DNA of 64,000 nt from assembly GCA_026018925.1 (NCBI GenBank), contig JAKSZU010000009.1, forward strand, positions 38,399,194 to 38,463,193, written 5' to 3'. Each line of letters starts with the position of its first letter. Positions within the stretch are counted from its first letter, which is position 1. This stretch comes from Tupaia tana. Taxonomy: Eukaryota; Chordata; Mammalia; Scandentia; Tupaiidae. The notes beneath the pieces were generated by a model. That model searched no databases, was not told the origin of the DNA, and saw only the letters and a list, made by a program, of their open reading frames with translations. Made by a program: the position numbers and the translations under genes. Below, piece after piece: positions 54,241-64,000 of the stretch.

Positions 54241-55019
54241 CAAACACCTTAGTTCAGTGTGCGAAAGTATTCTTTCAATAAGTGCTTTAAAAATAGAAAT
54301 ATATGCATTTATGCAACACATTACATTTCTGGAATTTATGCAATTCATTTCTGTGCAAGAAGGCAGATAGCGTATCTTTTCTGATGCTATTAAGGAATAA
54401 ATTCTAACTGAAAATCTCTATAGAACTATTTGACATAGTTCTTAGTACACAGGAAAGAAAGGAAAGCTGTATAGAACAATGGTGTAGCTCAGAGGCTGAA
54501 CTGATTCATGGTCTTCAGATTAGGAGGATCCAGAAACAACCAGTTATTATTATTCCGCCTCACCTTTTTGTGCTTTTAAGGAAAACATTAAAGAGAAAAA
54601 ATATTATTAAGCGAGTATTGAGTGGGAAAAGTTGAAATCAATGTTCTTGGTGACAATAAGCTTAATTTGTTCAATGGCCTCATTCATAACAGCTTGTTTG
54701 ATGATTACTATGCTCAGTTAAATGATTCACAGTTCATCTGATCATCAGAATCCTAATTAATAGAATTTGGTTACTATTATATAAATCACTGGAAAATTAG
54801 GCTTTATGAAGCTTTTCTACTGCATTGGAAGAGGTCTAACCTGTTCATCAAAGTAAAGTAATATTTCACATGCTAAGAAAACTAATTTATTACCAGTAAT
54901 TTATATGTGAATATACTTCTTAATTTGTAAAATGATGAAAGTAGGTCTGAAACTGCTATAATTTTAATCAGTTTTTATTACACTTTACCCATTAAAATAA
55001 ACTTTATAAAATAACCTAT
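54241..55019. other. No recognised feature
   Basis: Unique AT-rich sequence. Confidence 0.5.
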
Positions 55020-55305
55020 TGGGATCAGCAGGTGGCATAGTAGTTGAGGTGCGGACTCCCACAAGGCCGACCCTGGTTTGAGTCCTGGACCTGGCAGCTT
55101 GAAAATCACACCAGGTACATTTGTGTCCATGCCCAAAATCCTGAGAGGAGAATAGAAGAGAAGAGATTGAGGTGTGGTCATCCCCCCTGGGGAGTGATTT
55201 CTCACTTTCCCTCTTTCTGTTTTTCTCTGTTTCCCTCTCTCTCTGGTGAGCACATATCCCCTATGGTAAAAAGAAAACTAAAAAGAAAAAAAAACTAAAA
55301 AAAAA
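55020..55305 (+). mobile_element. A-SINE, old long form
   Basis: GGGATCAGCAGGTGGCATAG to CCCCTATGGTAAAAAG and a long A-rich tail. AACCTRTT on both sides. Confidence 0.92.
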
Positions 55306-55759
55306 AAAAGAGAGAGAGAGAACCTGTTAACCTGTTGAAAGAAAATGTAGTGAAGAAGACAAATTAGTTCTACTCTCTTTTATATATGGAAAATTTATAT
55401 AAATGCAAAAAACCATAAATAGGATTCTATAATACACATAGCTTTATTCTTGACCTCTGAAAAAATACCTGTTCATGCACTGATATATCAGTAGTAGCAC
55501 TATCCTACAAAAATCACTTGTTTTCAAAAGATTTTGAACTATATGGTATCCACATATATTATATATTTTACTTGAAATAGAAGTTAATTTTTGACCTGAA
55601 GTGTGTAACACTACTTGAAATAGCTAAGTAATTCCAAGGAAAAATTGTAGGTATGCAATCTCCCTTCCATTTTGTGTTTTAGCTCCTCCAAGCAGAGGGG
55701 CTATGTAAGAACCTCTTTATGGACTACTACAAGCAAAAAAATTATTCTTGGTAATCATT
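55306..55759. other. No recognised feature
   Basis: Unique AT-rich sequence after a short (GA)n. Confidence 0.5.
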
Positions 55760-56026
55760 TTTTTTTTTTTTTTGGAGAGGTTTTCGCTATAGGGCGCGTG
55801 TGCTCGCCAGACAGACAGAGAGAGACATAGAGAAAGAAAGCGAGAAATCACCCCCCAGGGGGGATGGCCACACTGCAATCCCTTCTCCTCCATTCTCCTC
55901 TCGGGATCTTGGGCACGCACGCACACGCGCCCGGCGTGAGTTTTTAAGCCACCGGGTCTGGGACGCGAACCACGGTTGACTACATGGGAGTCCAGTGACA
56001 TAGCCATTATGCTAACTGCTTGTTCC
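55760..56026 (-). mobile_element. A-SINE, young lineage C
   Basis: TTTTCGCTATAGGGCGCGTG to GCTAACTGCTTGTTCCC; GGACGCGAACC present. Confidence 0.96.
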
Positions 56027-56504
56027 CATCATTTCTGTAATTATGTTACAGTTTTGATGGTTACAAGAAATGCACATTGCAATTGCACAGTAAAATAACA
56101 CCAGATTTAGAGCATTTTCAAGAAAGAAATATATGAAGTAGAATTTGTTTATTTGGGCGCATACTGTAAAACCTGTTTTTACTCGCTCTATCTATGCCTT
56201 TTCAAGGTCTACACCCACCTACCTTAAATTTAAATCTAGCCATAAATATGCTTTTAAAGAATAATTATAGAATTTTAGTCCATCTGAGAATGGCTTTCCT
56301 AACAGCATTTCTGAGAGCTAAATAAAAATTTTAAAGCAAAAATGTGTAGGTGAGGTGTAAAAGTAGATCAAAGCACTCATCATCTTGCATTAAGATGATT
56401 AGTCATTGATTTCAGGTACTGAAAATGGAAAACATTTTCAAATTACCTTCAAGTGTAGTGTGTGACACTCTTACTGAAAGTATTGATTGATTGATTGTAT
56501 TTTG
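56027..56504. other. No recognised feature
   Basis: Unique AT-rich sequence. Confidence 0.5.
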
Positions 56505-56742
56505 TTTTTTGTTTTTTATTTCTTGTTGCCACAAGATGAGTGTGCATGCCAGAGAGAGACAGACTGAGAAATCACCCTCTAAGGGGATGGCCACATCACC
56601 ATCCCTTCTCCTCTATCCTCGGGATTTGGGGCATGTATGCACATGCACCCTGCGTGATTTTCAAGCTGCTGGTTCCAAGGCTCAAATCGTGATTGGCCAT
56701 GTGGGATTCCAGCACCTTAACCTCCACACCACCTGCTGACCT
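56505..56742 (-). mobile_element. A-SINE, old
   Basis: TTGTTGCCACAAGATGAGTG to CCACCTGCTGACCT. Confidence 0.87.
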
Positions 56743-56882
56743 CTGAAAGAATTTCTTTTAAAAAGAAAGAGCACAGATCAAGAGGATAATCTAATTAGTA
56801 GTCTCACTTTGAAAATGAAAAAGATATCTTTTATGAAAGAAGAAGGGCTAAAAAAAAGTCATGAGACTTTCATTGAGAGTCT

Positions 56883-57485
56883 ATTATAGTCAGCCCCCGG
56901 ACCTGCAGATTCTCTTAACTACAGACTCAACCAACGGCATATCAAAAAAATTTTGAAAAAAAAAAAAAAGTGTCATTACTGAACACATACAGATTTGTAT
57001 TCTTGTCATTCTCTAAAGAACACAGTTTGGGACCAGCAGTTAGCGTAATGGCTATGTCACTGGACTCCCACGTAGTCCACCGCAGTTCGAGTCCCAGACC
57101 CGGTGGCTTAAGCTCAAACCGGGTGCGTGTGCGTGCGTGCCCAAGATCCCAAGAGGAGAATAGAGGAGAAGCGATTGTGGCGTGGCCATCCCCACGGGGG
57201 GGTGATTTCTCACTTTCTGTCTCTCTGTCTCTCTCTGTCTGGCGAGCGCACGCACCCTATAGGAAAAACCTCTCCAAAAAAAAAAAGAATACAGTTTAAC
57301 AACTATACATTGCATTAAGTATTATAAGTAACCTAGAGATGTTTTAAAGTAAACAGGAGAATACATATAAGTTATATGCAAATACTACATCATTTTATAC
57401 AGGGCTGGAGCATCCACAGAATCTGTTATCTGCCCAGATCCAGGAACCAATCTCCTAGCAAGACTGAGGAATGACCGAGGACTGT
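56883..57485 (+). mobile_element. Tigger/MER2-like DNA transposon fossil, split by an A-SINE
   Basis: TAGTCAGCCCCCGGACCTGC, GTATTCTTGTCATTCTCTAA, TATTATAAGTAACCTAGAGA, TTATATGCAAATACTACATC and GGAACCAATCTCCTAGC follow the MER2-type order. About 340 bp without the SINE. Confidence 0.82.
57029..57283 (+). mobile_element. A-SINE, young lineage A, in Tigger/MER2
   Basis: 14-bp TSD AAAGAAYACAGTTT at 57015-57028 and 57284-57297. GGTTCGAGTCC B box. Confidence 0.96.
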
Positions 57486-57664
57486 ATCTCAAAACACTTC
57501 TGTTATTTTACCAAGCTTATTAAATCAAAGGTATGTCTGTATGTTGGATATATGCATACATATATGCATACACATATGCATATATGATACTTCAAATATC
57601 ACTGAACAAGTTTTTATAAATCCTTTCCCTTCCAAGACATGGACAGACATAGGGGATCATTTTT

Positions 57665-57928
57665 TTTTCTTTTTTTGGAGAGGTTTTTGCTATAGGGTGC
57701 GTGCGCTCGCCAGACAGAGAGAGAGATACAGAGAGATAGAAAGCGAGAAATCACCCCCCCAGGGGGGATGGCCACGCCGCAATCCCCTCTCCTCCATTCT
57801 CCTCTTGGGATCTTGGGCACGCACGCACACGCGCCCGGCGTGAGTTTAAGCCACCGGGTCCGGGACTCAAACTGCTGTCGACTATGTGGGAATCCAGCGA
57901 CATAGCCATTACGCTAACTGCTGGTCCC
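57665..57928 (-). mobile_element. A-SINE, young lineage A
   Basis: 16-bp TSD ATAGGGGATCATTTTT at 57649-57664 and 57929-57944. Confidence 0.97.
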
Positions 57929-57944
57929 ATAGGGGATCATTTTT

Positions 57945-58397
57945 ACCACATTTAGAGGAAAGTAACTTTTACCAAACATAAGAAAGTATGTAGATGGATT
58001 TCACAAAAATGATTTTAATGCAAATACTAAACATGTCTGTGGATTTCTAGAAATGGTTAAACAGCTAATAAGTATGTCATCATCTTTCGGTAAAGGTCAT
58101 GTTAGTGGCTCATCCTCAGGAAACACACTGACGTCTATAGCTGCCAGGAGGTTGTGGTGTACATTTGGAAGAAGGTCTGTGTGTGATCAGTGCTCACACG
58201 AAAAGCTAACTGGGTTCAATTTACTTCCTTGGCTTCCTATTCATCAGTGTGCATGTGACCTCGATGCCAGCTAATTCCACAGCTTCATTTCCACCGTCCA
58301 TAGCCTCAACATGTAAGAAATAGCTAAAACATTCTCATATGCCTTCAAAGTTCAGTAAATTAGCCCTTTATTTATTTTAGGCTTCTTAAGCTATGAG

Positions 58398-58449
<52 letters not shown>

Positions 58450-58756
58450 AAAGATATTGATAAGAAAAAGTAAGCTTTGGATGTTTGATGGATTAATAGC
58501 AAAGATAAAGTGAGTTAATGATAATTTAGTTCACGTCAGATTACAAGTAGAACCAATACTTAATACTGTGAGAGAGAGACCTAGTAAAAGAAACTCCTTT
58601 CTCCAAAATTGAACTAAGTACTACTTTCAATGTCTCAGGAAAAGCAGACAAAACAAGTATCCTCTCCTAGAGAACAGAATTAGAGCCATGCATATATGTT
58701 TTTTTTTAATTGTATTTCTCTAGCATATTTTTTGTTAAAAAAAAAAAAAATCCTGA
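57945..58756. other. Unique; (TA)n at 58401-58448
   Basis: 58050-58310 is CpG-containing unique sequence with a 73-codon frame (58053-58274) lacking any known motif; not called. A (TA)n microsatellite follows. Confidence 0.45.
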
Positions 58757-58849
58757 GGGACCAGCAGGTGGTGTGGTGGTTAAGGTGCTGGAGTCCCACA
58801 TGGCTGACCATGATTTGAATCCCAGACCTGGCAGCTTGCTGTCACACTT

Positions 58850-58881
<32 letters not shown>

Positions 58882-58970
58882 GCTCTCACTCTCGCTCTCT
58901 CTGGAGAGTGCATGTGCCCTATAGCAAAATTAAAATAATAATGACAAGTAAAACTAAATAATTAATTCTT
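58757..58970 (+). mobile_element. A-SINE, short form, long CT tract
   Basis: GGGACCAGCAGGTGGTGTGG, CT tract at 58850-58900, GTGCCCTATAGCAAAATTAA. Confidence 0.92.
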
Positions 58971-58978
58971 TAAAAATA

Positions 58979-59562
58979 AGAACCCAACTGATTCTACAGC
59001 TAATTGTTTTAATTTTCAGATTGTCCCATGATCTAGCATATAGATCTTTTGCTTACATTTTGAATATATTTAAGTACCTACCATTAAGTATTATATTTTT
59101 TTTCTATTTAGTAGAGACCAGAGTTCACTTAAAACTCCACAAACAAACAAATGACTGAGTTCAATGATTCTGAGGATCCATAGGTCCTAGGATGCTATAC
59201 AGGATAGCAGAAAATAAATATAATGCAAGGTTATTTGTAACATACCCTTGCCATCTATGTTATTGCTGCAGTTGCCAAAAGATTATTCAAGATGAGCACA
59301 GGGAAATAACTTACAGTACATTTTCTGAAATAAGAACTATGTTTTTAAAAAACACTCTATCATTTAAAAAAAAAAAAAAAAAAACTAATCCAGTGCATTT
59401 TAGTATCCAATATTGGTGCTTATTGAATTTAAGATATTTTTGAATTTATTCAAAACACTTTTAACGTGACTATACAATGGACTGTAATTAAAAGAGAAAA
59501 GAAAATTGTCTGTTTTGAGCTACAAAAATCTTATATAAATTATCTTAAAAACGTCAAGTTAA
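58979..59562. other. No recognised feature
   Basis: Unique AT-rich sequence with an A18 run at 59367. Confidence 0.5.
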
Positions 59563-59805
59563 GGGTCCAGCAGGTGGCGTAGTGGTTACGGTGCTGGATG
59601 CCACGTGGCTGACTATGGTTCAAGTCTTGGACCTGGTGACTTGAAAATAACACCAGATGCAGGTGTGTGCCCATCCAAAGTCCCAAGAGGAGAATGGAGG
59701 AGAAGGGACTGCAGCGTGACTATGATTTCTCATTTTCCCTCTCTCTGTCTCACTCTGGTGAGTGCATAGGTCTTATGGGAAAAACTTTAAAAAATAAAAT
59801 CAAGA
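59563..59805 (+). mobile_element. A-SINE, central palindrome deleted
   Basis: GGGTCCAGCAGGTGGCGTAG; GCAGCGTGACTATGATTTCT skips the CCCCC/GGGGG stem; tail CTTATGGGAAAAAC. Confidence 0.9.
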
Positions 59806-60897
59806 ACAAAAAAAGGTGTTCAACTATTGATGTGAATCACCAAACACAACTCTTTTCAATGATAAGCTTATCTTGAATCTTCTCAATGTTATTACAAAAT
59901 CTAAAATTTAATTTTTCTCAGAACTCAAGTTCTCTACTCATCATACACAATATAGTACTTTGGCAACGCCAATATGACAAGCTTAGTTAGTTATAAGGAA
60001 AAGAGATCATTGTTTGAAAGAAAGGTAGTTGTCTGGATAAATGTTTTAAAAAAACTATGTCTTATATATGCAGGTTGACTTTCAATTCAATGGCTCTAGA
60101 AAATGATCTTTGTAACAATCACACTTTGTGATTCTTTGAAACATTCCTCAACACTATTCCTGGAGGTTGGTCAGCTGTGCTTACTCTATTCTATACAGTG
60201 ACAGCTAAAGTAAAGAGAGCGAGCTCCAAATAGAGTTAAGTTCACAATTTGCCAATGTAAGTTATGTTTTCAATGTACATTTCAGCCGCTAGGACACTGT
60301 ACCTTCCTACTCCTAATGCATTTCACCTGCCTTACCACGCTTTAATGGTAATTTAAAAAGTCATTTTCCCTATTGTCACATGAATCTCTTGTCAACAGTG
60401 TAAAGTAGAAGGAACATCTTTTTATAAACGGGTTCTAGCCCAAGAAATAATTAGATCGCAAATGATAGTAATGTGACTCTGACCAGCTGAGGGGTGGGTC
60501 ATGCTGTGAAAACCTTGTAGAAGGTGACTGTCTCTCTCCTTCTTGGTCTCTCTCTCTTCTCTCTCTCTCTCTCCCATGGAAGAAGCCAACTTTAAGATAA
60601 AGAATACATTTTAAGAAGATAAATTTCTCATGTAGAGGAGAAAGTGATGTATCATAGAAACTAATGGAAGAAAATAGGCTTTAACTTCCTATGTGGTATA
60701 CAAGCCACCAACAAAGGCATATCAAAAACTAACCAAATATTTAAATTATACCTGTGTTAAACAAAAATTATGGGAGGTCATGGTTTTGAATTGCATTCCT
60801 GCACCAGGCTCTAACAGACCAGAACAAACCAAAATGGAGTCTTTCAGGTTAATTATCACATAATTACACTTTTTTCCCCTTTTAAAAAATTTTGTTT
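59806..60897. other. Unique; possible SINE remnant
   Basis: 60480-60590 (CCAGCTGAGGGGTGGGTCAT then CT-rich) may be a decayed B-SINE. Nothing else recognised. Confidence 0.4.
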
Positions 60898-61430
60898 CTT
60901 CTGGGTCAGCAGGTGGCATGGCAGATAAGACACTGGATCCTACACAGCTGACTGCATGGTTTGTGTCCCAGAAATGGCAACTTGAAAATCCTGCTGGGCA
61001 CATGTGCTGAAAATTCTGAGGACACTGAAGGAGAAAGGAATGCAGTGAGTCCATCCTGGGGAGTGATTTCTTTCTTTCTTTTTTTTTTTTTTTTTTTTTT
61101 TTTTGAGAGGTTTTTGCTATAGGGTGCATGCGCTCACCAGAAAGACAGAGAGAGACAGAGAGACAGAAAGTGAGAAATCACCTCCCAGGGGGGATGGTCA
61201 CTCTGCAATCCCTTCTCCTCCATTCTCCTCTCAGGATCTTGGGCACTCATGCACACGCGCCCGGCGTGAGTTTAAGCCACCGGATTCGGAACTCGAACTG
61301 CGGTCAACTACGCGGGAGTCCAGTAACATCACCATTACGCTCACTGCTGGTCCCCTGGGGAGTGATTTCTCACTTTCCCTCTCTTTCTGACCAGAGCACT
61401 CACCCTATAGAAAACAAAAACAAAAACAAA
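60898..61430 (+). mobile_element. A-SINE, old, split by a young A-SINE
   Basis: Left: GGGTCAGCAGGTGGCATGGC to CCATCCTGGGGAGTGATTTC. Right from 61371: CACTTTCCCTCTCTTTCTGA to CACCCTATAGAAAACA and (AAAAC)n. Confidence 0.88.
61072..61353 (-). mobile_element. A-SINE, young lineage A, in an A-SINE
   Basis: 17-bp TSD CCTGGGGAGTGATTTCT at 61055-61071 and 61354-61370. Confidence 0.97.
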
Positions 61431-61434
61431 ATAA

Positions 61435-61627
61435 TTTCGTCCATGAGAAAGGCAAAGAGAGAGACTGAGAGACAGGTGCTTCCGACAAGACAGGTGATCC
61501 ACCTCCAGCTTCAGCCAGCCTCAGGTAATGAGCCAATGCACCCTGGCATGTTCAGGGAGGTAATGTAAACTGGAACCTTCCCATGTGGGTAGGTTCAAGC
61601 AGAACATTATATTACTTGCCTGGCTCC
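61435..61627 (-). mobile_element. B-SINE
   Basis: GATCCACCTCCAGCTTCAGC, CACCCTGGCATGTTCAGGG and CTTGCCTGGCTCC. Confidence 0.78.
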
Positions 61628-61782
61628 ATCAAACTAAAACTTTAAGGAAGTAGGTAGATCCCAAAAACAGGCCAGTTTTATTCCCCTAAAAATAAGAGAT
61701 TCCAGTTTATCTGAAGCGTAAGAAAGAAGTCCTTGTCACTTTAACCCTTTCCAAAGAAGAAATCTGACATTAGTCAGTTTTT

Positions 61783-62039
61783 TTTTTTTTTTTTTTTGAG
61801 AGGTTTTTGCTATAGGGCGCGTGCGCTCACCAGAAAGACAGAGACAGAGAGACAGAAAGCGAGAAATCACCCCCCAGGGGGGATGGCCACGCTGCAATCC
61901 CTTCTCCATTCTCCTTTCGGGATCTTGGGCATGCAAGCACACGTGCCCGGTGTGAGTTTTTAAGCCACCGGGTCCGGGACACGAACCTCGACTATATGAG
62001 AGTCCAGCAACATAGCCATTACACTAACTGCTGGTCCCC
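61783..62039 (-). mobile_element. A-SINE, young lineage C, B box damaged
   Basis: TSD ATTAGYCAGTTTTT at 61769-61782 and 62040-62053. ACACGAACCTCGACTATATG shows a small deletion just beside the B box. Confidence 0.95.
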
Positions 62040-62053
62040 ATTAGCCAGTTTTT

Positions 62054-62400
62054 TGTTTGTTTGTTTGTTTTGTTTGTTTTTTTTTCCCTCTCCTTACAAA
62101 ATCTGCTGTTTTGCCATTGTCCACTGAGAGCACTCATTGATGCTATTTGCAATTCATGAATTGTGAATAGAAGCCAGTTAGACCTACACATTTATTGTAC
62201 TTTTGATATTTTTTGGCACCTCAGTAAAGTTGTTAAAAAAATTAATCAAAAATGTAAATGAACATGAGTAGTAGAAACCCAAATACTTCTCAGCACTATG
62301 AAAAATTCCATCTTAACCTGTATAACAGCTTGAAGCACTTGGGTTAAGTGAGGTGAATCTTCACAGCCAGTGGCAGCCCTTGTGATTCCGGCAAGAAAAC
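62054..62400. other. No recognised feature
   Basis: (GTTT)n start, then unique sequence. Confidence 0.5.
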
Positions 62401-62417
62401 AAAAATTGTACCGTAGG

Positions 62418-62755
62418 GGTTGACAGGTGGCATGGTGGTTAAGGTGCAGACTCCCACACGGCCAACTGTATTTCGGGTCCTGGACCCAGTGGCTTGAAAT
62501 TCACGACAAGCGTGTGTGCATACATGTCCAAAATCCCAGGAGGAGGAAAAGGGGAAGAGATTGGGGTGTGGTCATCCCCACTGGGGATTTTCCAAAAATG
62601 GAAAATGATCTGTTGATGATAATGTGTATGGTAGGATCTTTGACTGAGCCAATGTATATTGTAGCCATGATGGGAAAAATCATTTGGTATGCTGTAATGA
62701 TACACAGTGATTGAATGTAAAAATAATTAAACAAAACAAAAAACTTTACTGTGGA
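62418..62755 (+). mobile_element. Chimeric retroelement: A-SINE 5' part fused to L1 3' end
   Basis: 62418-62589 is A-SINE from head to CATCCCCACTGGGGA. It then passes without A-tail into the L1 terminus (AAAATGATCTGTTGATGATA, ATGATACACAGTGATTGAAT, A-rich end). A degenerate repeat flanks the whole (AAAAATTGTACCGTAGG near 62401; AAAAACTTTACTGTGG near 62739). Confidence 0.75.
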
Positions 62756-63624
62756 ATCAATATCCTTTCTACAGGTCTATGTCAGATGGGAAGAGAGACA
62801 ATTAAACTAGTCTTCGCCTTGATCTTGATTCACCTATTTGCTGTGACTTCTACCCATTGCAAAAACCTGAACTTTTGAAATAATTTTTTTACATCCCTCA
62901 GCCTTCACTGCTGTCAGTCTTCTTCATCCACCTAGCCAGAGTCTGTCGTGTTGGCTACCACTAGAAATTTAGTAGACTGTCTCCTTCACCCCGCCCCTTT
63001 CCTAGTCTAGTCTATTATTTCTTCTTCCTGGAAAAACCCACCTGCAAAGACAAAGATCTGACCTATCCTTTTAGCTCAAGAAATAAAAATGCTTAAGAGG
63101 GAAGGATATTTATTGTCCTTCCTGTGTATTTTCTGGAGAAAGAACAACCTGATAAATAATTAAGAGCAAACAAGGGTTGGAAACACTTTCCCCTCACTCA
63201 GTGTTGGTTAAATTTGGAAAACAGCTCAGCTGTTTCAGAGAGCTTGGTATCATATCAAATCAATCCACCAAAATCAAATAAAAGCAAAACAATAACCTTT
63301 ATAGGGAATTTGAAAAGGTATGTACTTGGGTTTTGTTGAATTGTCTAAGAGCTTTGGATGAGAACTGCAGGTATAAATGCCAGTTAGTGATACTCCTCTT
63401 CTCGCCATATAGTTGCTCAAAGCTTCCTGAGGAATGTGACCATATCTTTTTATATTTAAGTCTGTTTAATTTTTCATTTAAAAATTCATGTCAATGTATA
63501 TTTCCTATTATATCACCCTGTTTATCATTGCTTCTCCTAAACGAAAGAATGCTGAACATGTTGCTGGAACAAATGCACTAAATATTTTAGAAGGTTCTAC
63601 AGGCAACTGTTGACTACTTATTAG
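62756..63624. other. No recognised feature
   Basis: Unique AT-rich sequence; open frames are short. Confidence 0.5.
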
Positions 63625-63635
63625 GAATTCAGTAC

Positions 63636-63922
63636 GGGACCAGCAGTTAGTGTAATGGCTATGTCGCTGGACTCCCATGTAGTCGACTGTGGTTCAAGTC
63701 CCGGACCCGGTGGCTTAAACTCACACCGGGCACGTGTGTGTGCGTGCCCAAGATCCCAAGAGGAGAATGGAGGAGAAGGGATTGCGGCGTGGCCATCCCC
63801 CCTGGGGGGTGATTTCTCACTTTCTGTCTCTCTGTCTCTCTCTGTCTCTCTGCTGAGTGCATGTGCCCTATAGCAAAAACCTCTCAAAAAAAAAAAAGAA
63901 GAAAAAATGTTAAAAAAAAAAA
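63636..63922 (+). mobile_element. A-SINE, young lineage A
   Basis: 11-bp TSD GAATTCAGTAC at 63625-63635 and 63923-63933. GGGACCAGCAGTTAGTGTAA head. Confidence 0.96.
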
Positions 63923-63961
63923 GAATTCAGTACAGTCCTAGGTATTACAGGAGATACACAC

Positions 63962-63990
63962 ACTAAATTAATTAATTAATTAATTAATTA
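63962..63990. repeat. (TTAA)n microsatellite
   Basis: About seven TTAA units. Confidence 0.9.
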
Positions 63991-64000
63991 AATAAAACAA

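Noticed and set aside
58053-58274. 73-codon open frame with several CpGs
   Set aside because: No recognisable domain and weak splice context; left as unique sequence.
61128-61568. 146-codon open frame
   Set aside because: Crosses two A-SINEs and a B-SINE.
1-64000. Colugo as the host
   Set aside because: Considered because colugos also carry tRNA SINEs, but as I recall those consist of tRNA units only, without a long unrelated body. Not excluded, only less likely.

Overview
This is a stretch of mammalian (placental) nuclear DNA, AT-rich and gene-poor, most likely intronic or intergenic. I found no intact protein-coding gene. Most open frames are readings of interspersed repeats. Placental affinity rests on fossil MIR and L2 elements, MLT1-type (ERVL-MaLR) LTRs, Tigger/MER2-like DNA transposons, mammalian L1 3' ends and an RPL6 retrocopy. 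The dominant repeat is a tRNA-headed SINE, called A-SINE here. I count about 84 whole or partial copies, roughly 30% of the window by my own tally. A-SINE is not Alu, B1, CAN, VES, the rabbit C element or AfroSINE as I know them. With one decayed tRNA-plus-7SL-like composite at 45.9 kb, this fits a tree shrew (Scandentia, where tRNA-derived SINEs dominate) better than other mammals I can recall. A colugo was considered and cannot be excluded. The host call is inference, about 0.5.

A-SINE anatomy (best copy 43475-43754): a tRNA-like head of about 75 bp with an A box and a B box, a GC- and CpG-rich middle with a CCCCC/GGGGG palindrome, a CT-rich tract, a conserved CTATAGCAAAAACC tail and poly(A). 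A long form (~260 bp) and a short form (~150-170 bp, middle missing) both occur. Young copies carry the GTTAGCGTAATGG head and clean 10-19 bp target-site duplications (TSDs). Older copies carry GGTGGCATGGTGGTTAAGG. A second, older tRNA-headed family (B-SINE) has 8 copies. Two kinds of short mariner-like inverted-repeat elements (MITE-1, about 60-80 bp; MITE-2, about 130 bp) are also scattered through the window.

Layout. 0-13 kb: dense A-SINEs, an L2/MITE-2/SINE triple nest (1.2-1.8 kb), SINE-in-SINE nests (4.4, 6.3 and 11 kb) and an MLT1 LTR split by a young SINE (11.8-12.7 kb). 13-34 kb: more SINEs, MITEs, a MaLR-type LTR (25.6 kb) and two weak exon candidates (22.1 and 26.0 kb). 34-40 kb: a 60-bp direct repeat, a Tigger-like element, a full-length RPL6 retrocopy carrying four SINEs (36.1-38.0 kb), then a probable solo LTR inside an older SINE (38.0-39.5 kb). 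40-56 kb: L1 3' ends, the 7SL-like composite, and the two largest repeat-free islands (43.8-45.4 and 51.9-53.8 kb). 56-64 kb: a second Tigger-like element with a SINE in it, more nests, and a SINE/L1 chimera (62.4-62.75 kb).

No genes act together here. The value of the window lies in the relative chronology that the nested insertions give: MIR/L2, then MITE-2, Tigger, MLT1 and RPL6 retrocopy, then old A- and B-SINEs, then young A-SINEs.
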